A DNA stretch of 64,000 bases from Rhynchonema sp. JSB1_4. Lineage: Eukaryota > Nematoda > Chromadorea > Monhysterida > Xyalidae. The notes under the pieces are model-generated. The model did no database searches. It saw only the letters and a list, made by a program, of their open reading frames with translations, and was not told the origin of the DNA. The stretch lies in the NCBI GenBank assembly GCA_030248065.1, contig JASAMV010000158.1:62001-126000 (forward strand), in the 5' to 3' direction. Below, in pieces: positions 11,349 through 22,226 of the stretch; position 1 is the stretch's first letter, and the number at the start of each line of letters is the position of its first letter. Both the position numbers and the translations under genes were made by a program.

Positions 11349-11842
11349 CTGTGATGTCTGTCAAACTGAAAAAGTAGGGATTCTTTTGTCAAAAACACTA
11401 AAATTTCTGACGGATTCGGCAAGAAGTGATCAGCAATGATGTGGCTGGGGGGTGGGGGTCCCCCCCCAGTGTCGTACTTGGCCAGGGTGTTGACGTGACG
11501 ATAGATAGATTGGGACCCGAAATGTGTTGACGATAGATAGATGACCCAAGTCCGAAATCTGGGGGATGGTCGACCCAAACTTGTTGACGATGGCGATAGA
11601 TAGATGGTGGGGGGTCATCAAAAATCAAGGTACCTATAGTATAGTGTACTAAGTTGGTAATAATGTGCAAATATTAATGAAAATGCACATAGATGTACTA
11701 AATCCGCGCGTAGCGCGCGATTTTTTGCCCATTTGGGGTGAAAAATACCGATTTTGAGTCAATTTGAGTCAAAAATATCAATTTTGGGGTCGATTGCTGT
11801 TGACGATAGATAGATTGTTCCCAGAATTTGTTGACGATATAT

Positions 11843-12205
11843 CAGTGTAGTTCCTGGTCCGGCGCGGCGGTTAGTGTATGTGTACCTACCCCTTTTTTCC
11901 GTGCGGCGGTTAGTGTACCTCCCTGGGGGGGAAGACCCAAATCCAGGAAAAAGTTACTTTTTGAGGTAGAAAATTTGACCGATTTTTGGCCCTTTTTGGA
12001 AAAAATTCTCCATAAAAAGGGTATTTTGGCGACTTTTGACAACATCGACCTGAAAATCGCCCATTTTAGGCCTAAAAATGCCTATTTTGGGCAAAAATTG
12101 AGGCGGTTAGTGTACCTGGCGCGGCGGTTAGTGTACTAGTGTACCTTCTTGGTCGCGGCGGTGAGTGTACCTTGGGGGGACTCCCTCCCCCCAGGAGCTA
12201 CACTG
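11843..12205 (+). mobile_element. C-type hAT MITE
   Basis: Ends CAGTGTAGTTCCTGG and inverted CAGTGTAGCTCCTGG. The flanks CGATATAT and CGATAGAT match at 7 of 8 positions, and the element interrupts a GACGATAGATAGAT motif of the A repeat. Internal GCGGCGGTTAGTGTACC phrases are shared with the copy at 58323. Confidence 0.85.
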
Positions 12206-12329
12206 CGATAGATAGATTAGCCGAAAAGTGTTGACGATAGATAGATGAAATCAGAAAGTGTTGACGATAGATAGATCAATTTAGGGGGGACTCCCCACCC
12301 CACCCCCCCCCCCCAGTACTGCCCTGGTC

Positions 12330-12657
12330 CAGTGGTGTCGTTGGGGGTGAAGGGGGGGGGGTTACCCCCCCCCCTAGTATCCGGTATCCGGTATCTTGAT
12401 TTTTTCACTTTTGTCCAGGGGTATCCTACCCTAAAATTTTTCCGAAAACCGTAAAAATCGCCCATTTTTACCTCCAAAATGCTCAAAATCGCTTGCTAGC
12501 GCAAGCATAACCCCCAAAATAACCATTTTTGCGCTTTCAACACCGATTTTGCTCAATTTTCCTCTAAAAATTGAACCCCCCCCCCCCGAGATTTTTCATT
12601 TTGGATCCAACCAAAAAATACGTATCCTGACTTTTTGATTTCCCAACGACACCACTG
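12330..12657. mobile_element. Element H copy 1, TSD CCCTGGTC
   Basis: Ends CAGTGGTGTCGTTGGG and its inverse, with exact TSDs CCCTGGTC at 12322-12329 and 12658-12665. Non-coding. Confidence 0.9.
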
Positions 12658-12978
12658 CCCTGGTCCCCCCTAGGTACAGTAGGTTAGTAGGTAGGTAGAT
12701 TGACGCGCCATCCTGGTACAGTAGGTAGGTCGCCGGCTGGTACGGTAGGTTGCTATTTTTAACTCAAAATGGTATAAAATCGATATTTTTCACTCCAAAT
12801 AGGCGAAAAATCGCGCGCTGCGCGCGAAATTAGCGTTTTAGAACACATTTTCATCAAAATTTAGACATAAAAAATTTTGTGCCCCCCCCCTAGCTCGGCC
12901 GGTACAGTAGGTAGGTTGATTGCTGGCGTTTCTGGTGGTAAATTAGGTTGATTGCACGCATGGGTAGCCACACCACTG

Positions 12979-13560
12979 GTGATTAGTATTGTGTATCTGA
13001 CGACTTTTTCATGGAAACAATGAACATTCAACCAAAAAGATACATTCAAAAATCGCAAAATTCATGACAAGAATTTGAGTTAAAATCTGAGCCAAAAATT
13101 AGGGCCGGGCCGGAGATTTGGGGGTTCGGGTCGGGCCGGGCCGGAGATTTGGGGGCTCAGGCCGGGCCGGCCAAACCCGGTCCGATTGCGACCTCTGCTG
13201 TCAACTCAAACACACGCGTGAGAGGTATGGTTTTGATCACCCAAAAAGGCGAAAAAACACCGTTTTTGTTGTACAATTTTGGCCAAAAAATGAGGTAAAA
13301 ATAGCACTTTTTCCAAATTTTCGCCGAAAATCGCCTAAAAATAGGTGTTATGGGGGGTTGCGCGCTCGATCTTTGGGAAAATAAGGCCGAAAAACACCGA
13401 TTTTTAACTTAAAAAGGTATAAAATTGCTTGTCAGAGGTATGATTTGGAGTTGTGAGAGGTAAGTACTCAAACCCCCCTCGGGTTTTGTGGTTGGTAGCT
13501 AGTACTGAGAGGGGGTACGGGGTACCCCAACCCCCCTGCCGTTGCCACTACCATGCCAGC
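12979..13560. mobile_element. Right part of second K repeat and P-like fragment
   Basis: From 12987 to 13197 the sequence is the far side of a K repeat, ending in GGGCCGGGCC blocks and the terminal motif GATTGCGACCTCTG. From about 13210 a P-type fragment (CGTGAGAGGTATG phrases, later CTGCCGTTGCCACTACCATG) follows. It matches the intact P element at 13999 in its interior, but its left end is not defined. Confidence 0.6.
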
Positions 13561-13625
13561 GGCAGCGCCTTAGCTTGCAATGCCAGAGATAGTGGGTTCG
13601 ACTCCTGATAGCGAAAAAAAACAAT
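13545..13625 (+). other. tRNA-like / SINE-like fragment
   Basis: Contains GGTTCGACTCC at 13595-13605, a good match to the RNA polymerase III B box, preceded by a stretch that could be an anticodon arm and followed by GCGAAAAAAA. No complete acceptor stem can be paired with the 5' side, which is where the P fragment ends. It could be a truncated tRNA-derived SINE or a chance match. Confidence 0.3.
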
Positions 13626-13831
13626 TTTCGTTTAGGCCTTGGGGGCCTTGCAACAAACAGCCTCAAAACACTGAAACCTCGAAAGTACGGAGCGGAGGAT
13701 CAGCCTTGGGTAGGGTAAAGAAATAGCCAGTCGTTAGGGATAGGGAGGGAGTGGTCGCATCGCAATCGGGCCGGGCCGGCCCGAGCTCTGGGACAGTGTT
13801 GGAGGTGGGGGGGGGGTAGGGGGGGCAGTAC

Positions 13832-13984
13832 CAGTGTAGTTCCTGGTCCGGCATGCCTAAAGATGGCCATTTTAGGCAAAGATTGGGGAAATTAGTGTAC
13901 CCGGAGGGGAAATTAGTGTATTAGTGTGCCTTGGTCGGGGAAATTAGTGTACCTTAGGGCCCCCTCCCCCCAGGAACTACACTG
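13832..13984. mobile_element. Short C-type MITE
   Basis: A small derivative with ends CAGTGTAGTTCCTGG and its exact inverse. The flanking octamers GGCAGTAC and CCCGGTAC share only part of their sequence, so the TSD is uncertain. Confidence 0.65.
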
Positions 13985-13998
13985 CCCGGTACAGTAGG

Positions 13999-14392
13999 CA
14001 GTGTAGTGGCAGGCCCATGTGCGGGAGGTAAGTATGATGCGGGGTTGGGACCGGAAGCGTGAGAGGTATGATTTTGGTCACCCAAAAAGGCGAAAAAACA
14101 CCGTTTTTGTGATACAATTTTGGCCAAGAAATGAGGTAAAACCAGTACTTTTTCCAAATTTTCGCCGAAAATCGCCTAAAAATACGTATTATGGGATGGG
14201 TTGAGCGCGCGATTTTTGGGAAAATAAGGTCGAAAAACACCGATTTTTGCCTTAAAAAGGCATAAAATTGCTTGTGAGAGGTATGATTTGGAGTTGTGAG
14301 AGGTAAGTACAACCCTCCCCCAACCCCCCTTGGGTTTTGTGGTAGGTAAGTACTGAGGGGGGTAACCCCCCAACCCCCCTGCCACTACTATG
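13999..14392. mobile_element. Element P, hAT-like, TSD ACAGTAGG
   Basis: Ends CAGTGTAGTGGCAGG and inverted CATAGTAGTGGCAGG, with exact TSDs ACAGTAGG at 13991-13998 and 14393-14400. The interior resembles 13210-13540. Non-coding. Confidence 0.88.
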
Positions 14393-14400
14393 ACAGTAGG

Positions 14401-15450
14401 TATCCCCCTCGCCTGGTACAGTAGGTATCCCCCCGATGTTTGGCATGGTGCAGTAGGTATCCCCCCGATTTTCACCCCGGTACAGTAGGTAACCCGCCCC
14501 CCCGATTTTGCCCCAAAAGTGCCAATTTTTGACCAAAAGGGCCAAAATTAGTTAAAAATCACTGGTTTTTATCTCAAATTATCCAAAATTCGCGCGCAAA
14601 TACTACGTTTTCACCCGATTCCACACATAATAAACACATTAAAAATTTTCACCCTAAAACCTAACCCACCCAACCCCCCTAGGTACATAGCCCCCCAGGG
14701 AGCCAGGGAGCGATACGGTGAGATACCGTTCCTAAGCGGGGGGGGGGGGCACATGCCGGAGCGGCGAGGGCGATGGGGAGATACTGTACCTTTGCTCCCA
14801 GTCACAGTACTGGGTTGGGGATTGAGGACTTACGTCTCCCAACTCCATGGAGTTGGGCCTTAATGGACAGACGGTTTCTAGCTTTTCACTCGCCTAAATC
14901 TAAAAATCTCACTTTCGAAAAGCTTGTGGTGTAGTGACCAAGTGGAAAAAACCGTTCTTTCGAAAAACATTGTTTCTGGAGCCCGGTAATTTTGAAAATA
15001 AATTACCCTAAAAAATTACCGGTAATTTACTTTTTCGAACAAACGTGTTTTTTGGTCTGCGATGGCAAAACAAAAAATTCTCTTCGGGGTTCGAGCCCAC
15101 GTTCTAAAATCGTTTTAAAAAACATAAAACACCCGAAATCGACCCTTTTCGTACTTTAAAAAACCACACGACAAGCAAGTACTGACAATTTATTTGAAAA
15201 AAAACGGCATTTTTCCCGAAAATCTCCCCCCTCCCCCGAAAATATAAATCACCGCAATTGCTAAAGAAAACCCGTATTTGAGGGGTGTTTGCACACGCAC
15301 CTGCAGAGGTGTCGATCGGTTACGACCCGTGGTCAGATGCGGTTCTTTTGGTTGGAAAACACGATTTGCCTTTTGGGCTGCGTCTTGCCACTGCCCGTCG
15401 ATGTGTGATGTTCTTTGTTCCAACAAGTGAGATGTCAGATCCCTTTTCAG
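14401..15450. other. Intergenic, upstream of POLR1C
   Basis: Repeats of GGTACAGTAGGTATCCCCC lie near 14410-14500, then C/G-rich and AT-rich DNA. An open frame at about 15285-15410 has coding-like composition and could hold the first exon of POLR1C, but I could not join it in phase to the exon at 15451. Confidence 0.4.
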
Positions 15451-18400
15451 ACATCAATCGAAGACACCGATTTTAGCAGGAGCAAATCATCGAGCAAAAA
15501 GTCAAAGAAGGCTGCTGCTGCTGATGTTCAAGTCGAAGTCTGGAGCGCTGAGCAATATGCTGAAGGTGCAATGAGCTGGGGACTTGGGTTTGGGTCTTTG
15601 TGAGTTCGCACCCCTGAAATGAAGGGAACCTGGTATTAACACGAGGTTCAGGCCACGGAATTGCCATGAAACACTTCCTGTGGTTGTCATGGTCGCTGAA
15701 AACGACTATGAGATCTGATTGAGATCTATTTTGACGTTGTGGCAAAACGTAACTCCTTAAAGGGTGTGTTGTGTCTGACGTTTCGGTTTCGCACCCACTT
15801 TTTTATCAAACCAAGGTCTGCCCATTTTCACTCTTTTGACTGAACTTCATTCCTTTTGGAGGTGGTGTCCCAGCGAGACGCTGCCGCCGTGCCTTTTGCT
15901 CAGTTGATGAATTCTGGCAATAGCATCCTGTAATCCTTGATGTACAGTTTTTATTCAAGTTTCATTCTCTGCAGTGGACAACTTGATTTACAGAGATCAC
16001 AATCGACCGACTGTGTATGATACGAAACAAGGTTGATAACCTCGACGAAATCACATTCGATCTGCGCAACGTGGATGCACCGATTGCTAATACGTTGAGG
16101 CGGGTGTTGTTGGCTGAGGTTAGGTTCGTCCCCACATTGGCAATTGCTACCACACTGGCGCAGGGTAGTACTTGTGGGGAGTGTGGGGGACAGCTATCGT
16201 CAACACTTTTTGGTTTCATCCATCTATCGTCAACGCTTCATGAGCTCATCTATCCGTCAACAACTCCTGGGAACAATCTATCTATCTTTTACAACAATCG
16301 GCCCAAAAATGTATATTTTTGACTAAAATGGCTCAAAAACCGTATTTCTTACCCCAAAAAGGCAAAAAATTGCGCGCCACGCTCGAATTTAATACATCTA
16401 GGTATAGTTCCAGGTGAAAAAAACGGTTTTTTCCTGAAAAAACGTTTTTTAGTGAAATATATTTTTTCCGGAAAAATTGCACGGCGGATTTTGAACTTTT
16501 CTGAAGAAGTGTGAAAATTATGGGAAACAACCTGGTCTTATTGCGGAAACATACTTTTTCAAGTGTTTTCCAGCCCTTTTATAGCTTTTATTCGCACTTC
16601 TGAACAGGATTGCTTTTCATACACCATTTTTAGCGCAGAATGTGCCAAATATACACCATTTTGACCGGTGCCCAAATTTAGCTCGGCAAAATATCGAAAA
16701 AAAACGGTTTTTTCCAGTAAATATATTTTTCCGGAAAAATTGCAACTATACATCTAGGTACATTTTCATTAATATTTAAACATTATTACCTATTTAGTGC
16801 ACTACAGACCAATCCATTGTATAGTCCGTCCACCAGCTCATGGCACTTTGTGTTGCTGCTGGCCGACTTGTTCCCTTCCTCCACGTTCTAATGAAAGAGA
16901 AATTGAGTTTCCGAAAAAAATTATTTTTGCTCCTAAAATGCTGTTTTTATGAAATCGACGTGTTTTATAGATTTTAATTTAATTTTAAATTTGATCGAAT
17001 TCAATCGTTTTCGACACATTTTACTATTTTTTTTAAGTTTTTTGCAAAATCGCTCACACTCAATTTCTCTTTCATTAGAACGTGGAGGAAGGGACCAAAC
17101 CAGCCAGCAGCAACACAAAGTGCCATGAGCTGGTGGACGGACTATACCTTGATTTTTTGGGTACCCCACCAGTGGTGTCGTTGAGAAATTGAAATTTTCC
17201 CATACCCAGCCCAATTTTCGAGAAATTTCCCATACATGCCCCCAAAAATCAAAAATTTCCCATACCAGGGAGGGTTTCTCCAAAAATTCAAAAATTTCCC
17301 ATACCCGAGGGTGGGGTTTTGAAAAAATGACCCCAAAAATCTTCTAAAAATAGGTCAAATTGCCAAAAATTGGTCTTAAAAGTCCTTAAAACAGTTTTCT
17401 TGCGGCAGCAAGCGATTTTTGACATTTTTGGACGGGTCAATTTTGGTACTTCTCGGGGTCAAAAAGTCATTTCTTAGGGGTGCTTGTTCCAAAAGTGAAA
17501 AATTTCCCATCGGCCGATTTCCCATACCCCATACCAGGGGGGCCAACGCCCCCCAACCCCCCATAACGACACCACTGTACCCCACCATCAATCTGTCGTC
17601 AACAAGTCTGGGTCGACCCCCCAGATTTCGGACTTTGGTCATCTATCTATTGGCAACATATTTCGGGTCCCAATCTATCTATCCTAAACACCCTGACCAA
17701 GTACCACACTGCATTGGCGTCCAAATTTGGGGGCTTTGTTCTTGTGAGAATGTATATCTTGCTCCAGTCGAAAAGGCATTTGAGTTCTTTCCGGCTGCGG
17801 CGTGTTCAATTTCGTTTTTCTCATCATTTTTGCCTTTTTTGACGCAACTTATAGCTAAAGTCTTGTTTTCGCGTAAGTCAGTCAATTTGTTTTGCATTTC
17901 GAAGTTAGAAGACTCTGCAGAGCACCTGGTGAATTTTGAAAAGAGCCTGTTTCATGGTCTGCCGTTTCAGGTGCCGACGATGTCGATTGACAAGGTCTAT
18001 CTCTACCAGAACACCAGTTTGATCCCAGATGAAACGTTGTGTCATCGAATGGGTCTGATCCCGATCGCGACTGATCCGAATTTGTTTCGAACCGTCACGC
18101 CACCCACGTACAAAACACCGAGCGACATTGAACAGGAGCCGACGCCAGCTGCCGATGAGGCTCTTGTGTTTGAATTGAATGTGAGTTTTGTCGAGCAGTA
18201 TGATTGCCAGTGATGTAGTTGGTCCGAGCAAGAAAGCTAGCTAGCCGGGTACCCCGATTTGGGGGGTATTGGTCCAAAGTCAAAAACAGGGGTATAAAAA
18301 TTGGTCGAAATTTTGCTAAAATAAGCCTTAAAATGCGTATTTTTGTGCGTGTGAGAAAATTTGAACGAATTTGACCATTTTGGCCCATAAAATGGTCATT

Positions 18401-20666
18401 TTGGCACGAAAATCAACTCTTTTTACTTGGTGACCGGAGCAAGAAAGCTAGCTAGCCAGTTTGGGGGGGGGTAATACCCCCATACCCCCCCCCAACCACA
18501 TCACTGATCACTGCACTGCAATGCATCGTCATTAGCTGCACACGCTTCCTGACTTGAGCTACCTAGGTTAAACAGAGCACTTTTTGAGCTTTTTAGCTAT
18601 CAACTCTTGGTCTAGAAGATGCTGTAACTCAGACCGATGCACAAATACTGTCAGTTTTGGTACAGCAAACGTTTCTCCGTCAAAAACTGGTAAAAACTCA
18701 AATTTTCTTTGATGAGCACAAAGTGTGACACCCGGTCTTGTAACCGTGCTTCTATCACTAATTTACGTGCATGGTTTTATGTGTCACTGAGAGCAATAAA
18801 CCAACAAAGTGTCGCAGGTTCGCTGTTCACGCAATCCGCAGTCACGTTCGGACGCAACAGACGAACGCGAGATGTTCGTCAACCCTTGTGTCTACTCGAG
18901 CGATCTCAGATGGGTACCTCTTGACGGTCAGGTTGACAAATTCTCAACACAACCACCTGCACCGGTGCACAATGACATTTTGATTGCAAAGATGCGGCCG
19001 GGAATGGAGATTGAGATGCGGTGAGGATTGCAACTTTTTGTTTTTTTTTAAGAATACGGCGAAAGATAGATAAGGTCTTTTATATTGCAGCTGTCATTGC
19101 TACAAAGGCATCGGAAGAGATCACGCCAAATTCTCACCTGTTGCCACAGCTTCGTATCGAATGTTGCCTGAGATCAAGTTAGATGGTCGAATGTTCTTGT
19201 CATTTTACTTGCAAATGGCACAAATTATTCAGCTTTGTGTTTTGCAACTTTTCGAAGCAGAGCGCTTTGTTTACTATTTCCACTTGCAGCCTGAAACGTC
19301 GTGTGGTTGGCGAGGCGGCCGTTAGACTGCGCGATTCATTCAGCGATGGGGTAATCGGACTCGTCAAAGCCAAAGATGGTCAGTCAGTTCAGTGTACACT
19401 TGCGGGCCGGAAAAAAAACCGTTTTTTTTCCGGAAAAAAAACCGAAAAAAAACCGTTTTTTTTCCGAGGCCCGGAAAAATACGTTTTTATTTTTCCGGAA
19501 ATTTTTCCAAGTGACAACTTTTGGAAAAAAAACGGTTTTTTTTCCAAAAATTTCCGAAATATTTTCAAGGGTTACGAAAGGATGTTGTCGAAACTACTGT
19601 AAATCGGTACTAAACAGTTCAAAATGAGCACTTTTTAATCTCTAAGTGCATTTTTAGCATGTTTCAGGCCATTTCCCGACAAAATTTTCTCCAAAATAGG
19701 CATTTTTGAACCATGAGTATCCTTAAGTACTGGAAAAATATTTGGAAAAAAAACGGTTTTTTTTCCGGAAAAAAAACGGTTTTTTTTCCAAAAATATATT
19801 TTGCGGAAAAATACGCAAGTATAGTTCAGTGCATTTTTTACTCCTGTCGAAGATGCGAACGTGTGCATGTTACCGTCCAGAGTTCCATTACGTGTCCCGG
19901 ATAAAGCAAATTTTGGAAATCACAGTCCACCCTCTTGCGACCCGACCGTGCATTTTGAATCACCGAAGAAATGTCCACTGCGTCAAGCAGAAATAAAGAA
20001 GGTAGCGATACATTGTGGACCGAATTTGGTCACATAATAGTCAGCACATGTTCGGTTATTCACTTACAGGGTTTTGTAAGCCAAATTCAAACAAACCGGT
20101 TTTCCCTCGAAACGTCAGGTGAGACCGAGGCGGTTGTGTTGGACGCTCGCAAGGATATGATCAGTCGCAATGTGTTCAGACACGAAGATCTAGTTGACGC
20201 AGTGGAATTGACGCGTGATAAACGATGCTTTATGTGTGAGTAGTTGAGACGAGGGTGGTTTGTGTATTTTGTTGTAATGTTTACCTCTAGATCTGAGCTG
20301 GCCGTGTATTTTTGTTTCCGTCCAAAGTGAAATACGCCAGTGGAAGAGCTGTTTTGATGCTGCAGTCAGATATACTTGCTCAACAAAATATTTTCTTCCG
20401 CTCTTTTTGTGAGGGAAAGCGGCAGGACATTGAGGCCACTGGGAATTTTATCTTGTTATTTTGCCCCGTGACTTGACGTTTCCATGGTCAGCTTTCGAGG
20501 GGTGTTTTGTTTTACGTAAATTGCTGTGCATCTCAGTTTCACTTAGATTCCAGTTTCAATCGAGGGCACGGGAGCTCGTGAAACATCAACACTGGTCGAA
20601 GAGGCATGCAAAGTGATGGAGGAGAAATGCAGAACGTTGAGAAATATGTTACAGACCTTGATGTGA
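15451..20666 (+). CDS. POLR1C: RNA polymerase I and III subunit RPAC1
   Basis: Alpha-like subunit that dimerises with the RPAC2 type to seed assembly of RNA polymerases I and III in the nucleus. Coding exons, all in phase: 15451-15565, 15994-16118, 17971-18180, 18818-19020, 19091-19177, 19290-19378, 20119-20235 and 20554-20666 (stop TGA). They give 352 residues, close to the human length of 346, so at most a short first exon with the ATG is missing. Diagnostic segments, from memory of the human protein, are the alpha-type dimerisation motif [12 protein letters not shown], then [29 protein letters not shown] and [18 protein letters not shown], and a [18 protein letters not shown] block. Introns 2, 3 and 6 carry transposons (16161-17711, 18208-18506, 19395-19823). 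CRCP follows 316 bp downstream on the same strand. Identity is secure; the start is not. Confidence 0.93.
16403..16750. mobile_element. E-family MITE, TSD CATCTAGG
   Basis: Ends are TATAGTTCCAGG and, inverted, TATAGTTGCA, with exact TSDs CATCTAGG at 16395-16402 and 16751-16758. It contains palindromic GAAAAAAACGGTTTTTTCC-like blocks next to both ends. Confidence 0.88.
16817..17152. mobile_element. Foldback element with 120-bp arms
   Basis: The left arm starts TATAGTCCGTCCACCAGCTC and the right arm ends in its complement. The arms of about 120 bp also share AACGTGGAGGAAGG and the CTCAATTTCTCTTTCATT segment. The AT-rich loop is non-coding. Confidence 0.85.
17170..17577. mobile_element. Element H copy 2, TSD TACCCCAC
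   Basis: Ends CAGTGGTGTCGTT and its exact inverse, with exact TSDs TACCCCAC at 17162-17169 and 17578-17585. It interrupts the GATTTTTGGGTACCCCACC arm of the A element. Confidence 0.92.
18208..18506. mobile_element. hAT-like MITE in POLR1C intron 3
   Basis: Ends CAGTGATGTAGTTGG and inverted CAGTGATGTGGTTGG. The flanks ATGATTGC and ATCACTGC agree at 6 of 8 positions. AGCAAGAAAGCTAGCTAGCC occurs near both ends. It begins 27 bases after the donor site at 18181. Confidence 0.75.
19395..19823. mobile_element. E-family MITE, TSD GTTCAGTG
   Basis: Ends are TACACTTGCG and, inverted, TATACTTGCG, with exact TSDs GTTCAGTG at 19387-19394 and 19824-19831. Palindromic A/T blocks with CGG centres lie under each end. 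It sits in the intron between the exons ending 19378 and starting 20119, only 16 bases after the donor. Confidence 0.87.
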
Positions 20667-20981
20667 AATGTTGAAGTTTTCTGCGATTTTTACCAAAGTG
20701 CTGCTATTGGACAGGATTGTTTCGCAGCTAGTCTATTGTTGTAGTTTACCCGGTCGTTACTTTTGTTGTTGCCTTTTTGTTGCAACTGAGACAACATTGC
20801 ACTTGTTATTTTGTTCTGGCTGATAGCGTTCATAAAGCTCCGGAATTTCAGTGTTTGATTGATTTTCACGAGTGGTTCTCTAACTGCGGCGGACTTGTGA
20901 AATCCGCTTAAATCATATTGCTTTTTCGTCGGTGGGGTCTGTGAATAAGTGTAAAATACCTGACTTAACAGACCGAGCATC

Positions 20982-22226
20982 ATGGAAGTTGTGAACGCAC
21001 GTGCTGGCCTGTTGACCAACGTTGAAGTGTTGCGTTTGTGTCAGGAACTGAAAGCGGATAGGAAAACAGCATCGAAAGGCTCGGAAAAGAATAGGAACCT
21101 TGCGACGGTCATCTATGAAACTGCCAAATATTTGGAAGTCGGTGATTTTTGAAGTTTGTGTTTTTTGTACTCTTTTTTTTTGTAATGCATCTCGGACACT
21201 GAACGCCGAAGAAATTCTGCAGCCGTATCATATCGCTGAAACCAGAAATGGTGACACCAAAGCGGTGTGCCCTCCATTAGTATGGCTGAATATTTGTAGT
21301 TACTTTTGCAGGATAGTCCGTGCAACTCTCAAACGCGTCAGTTAATCGACCAATTTTCGGCATCCGTCTCCCATCTGCGATTGACCAAAGCCGAATTATT
21401 GCAGTTGATTAATCTGCGACCAACAACACCAGTCGAAATACAGCTGATTGTGGAGGAATGTGAAGAACGATTGACTGAAGAACAGGTGCGTCTGATTTGC
21501 AAAACTCACTGCTGTCACATTATTGTAACGTACCAGTGGAGTGTGGCTAACTTGTGGCTTAATTACCCGTTGCTCTCTCTCACTGGCTTGCGCTTTTGTG
21601 CGCAGCAGTGATGTTTTGAGCAATAAGATCTGCTCGAGGTCCTTTTTGGAGGTCAATTGGCCAGAGGTGTTCGTACCGACGAGGCCTGGCACCTCGCCCG
21701 TCTGTGTAAACAGGCCGAAACGGGCAAAACTCACTGCTGTTACATTATTGGGCAGATTGCGATTATCTGGCGTTTTTTCTATTGCGATTGCAAAAAAATT
21801 TGTTCTGTGCCCTCATTGTGGTGAACCCCTATGCTAGGCCGAGTTTGATATCAGCCTTGGGCTCGGGCTTTGGCCGAATTCACAATGCATGCGCGTTTGC
21901 GCGTCAACCTGGCTATACTTCAACACTACACGTTGACGCGCCAACGCGCATGCATTGTGAAGCCCGCCTTAGGCCTACTGGTTTTTAGGTTCTGCTCTTT
22001 TGGACTCTACTCCTTTTTCTCGCTCAGAGTGGTCTTGCCCAAACCGGCTTTGCGCAATGGCCCGTCCGCCCCACAGGTCGTTGAGTGTCGGATTTTTGAT
22101 TCCATGCAGGTCGACGAGCTGCTGCAGCTTGTGCAACAACATTTGCCGCCTGCTTCGTCGAGAAAACCAGTGAGCAAAACAACCAGTGCACCACAACAGA
22201 CGGCTGGTGGTGACTCTGGGAAATGA
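20982..22226 (+). CDS. CRCP: RNA polymerase III subunit RPC9
   Basis: RPC9 pairs with RPC8 to form the stalk of RNA polymerase III, needed for initiation with TFIIIB. Three exons, 20982-21137, 21312-21485 and 22110-22226 (TGA), all joined in phase 0, give 148 residues, the same length as the human protein. Recognisable segments are the N-terminal MEVVNARAGLLTNVEVLRL, the TVIYETAKYL stretch, and LTKAELLQLINLRP with PVEIQLIVEECEERLTEEQ, which is the core of the RPC9/HRDC-like fold. The third exon gives the conserved ELLQLVQQHLP helix and a polar tail. The ATG is preceded by a CTTAACAG acceptor-like site 9 bases upstream, perhaps a 5'-UTR or trans-splice acceptor. The second intron holds a strong hairpin at 21880-21960. 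Confidence 0.95.
21880..21960. repeat. Hairpin inverted repeat in CRCP intron 2
   Basis: CACAATGCATGCGCG at 21881 pairs with CGCGCATGCATTGTG ending 21959. The arms of about 28 bp continue to GCGTCAAC/GTTGACGC around a 24-base loop. It may be the core of a small MITE. Confidence 0.75.

Larger units (their letters stand above)
11434..12978 (+). mobile_element. Element J copy 2 with nested C and H
   Basis: Ends are CAATGATGTGGCTGG and, inverted, CAGTGGTGTGGCTACC. The flanks GTGATCAG (11426-11433) and GTGATTAG (12979-12986) agree at 7 of 8 positions. It contains A-type GATAGATAGAT sequence, a C element (11843-12205) and an H element (12330-12657). The host sequence is a second copy of the K repeat. 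Confidence 0.83.
16161..17711 (-). mobile_element. A-type composite in POLR1C intron 2
   Basis: Ends are CAGGGTAGTACTTG and, inverted, CAGTGTGGTACTTGG. The flanks CACTGGCG and CATTGGCG match at 7 of 8 positions. The interior has ATCTATCGTCAAC arrays at both sides and three further insertions: an E element (16403-16750), a foldback element (16817-17152) and an H element (17170-17577). The whole lies between the exons ending 16118 and starting 17971. Confidence 0.82.

Noticed and set aside
15285..15476. Open frame before POLR1C as its first exon
   Set aside because: Composition is coding-like, but no donor joins it in phase to the exon at 15451 with a convincing site.
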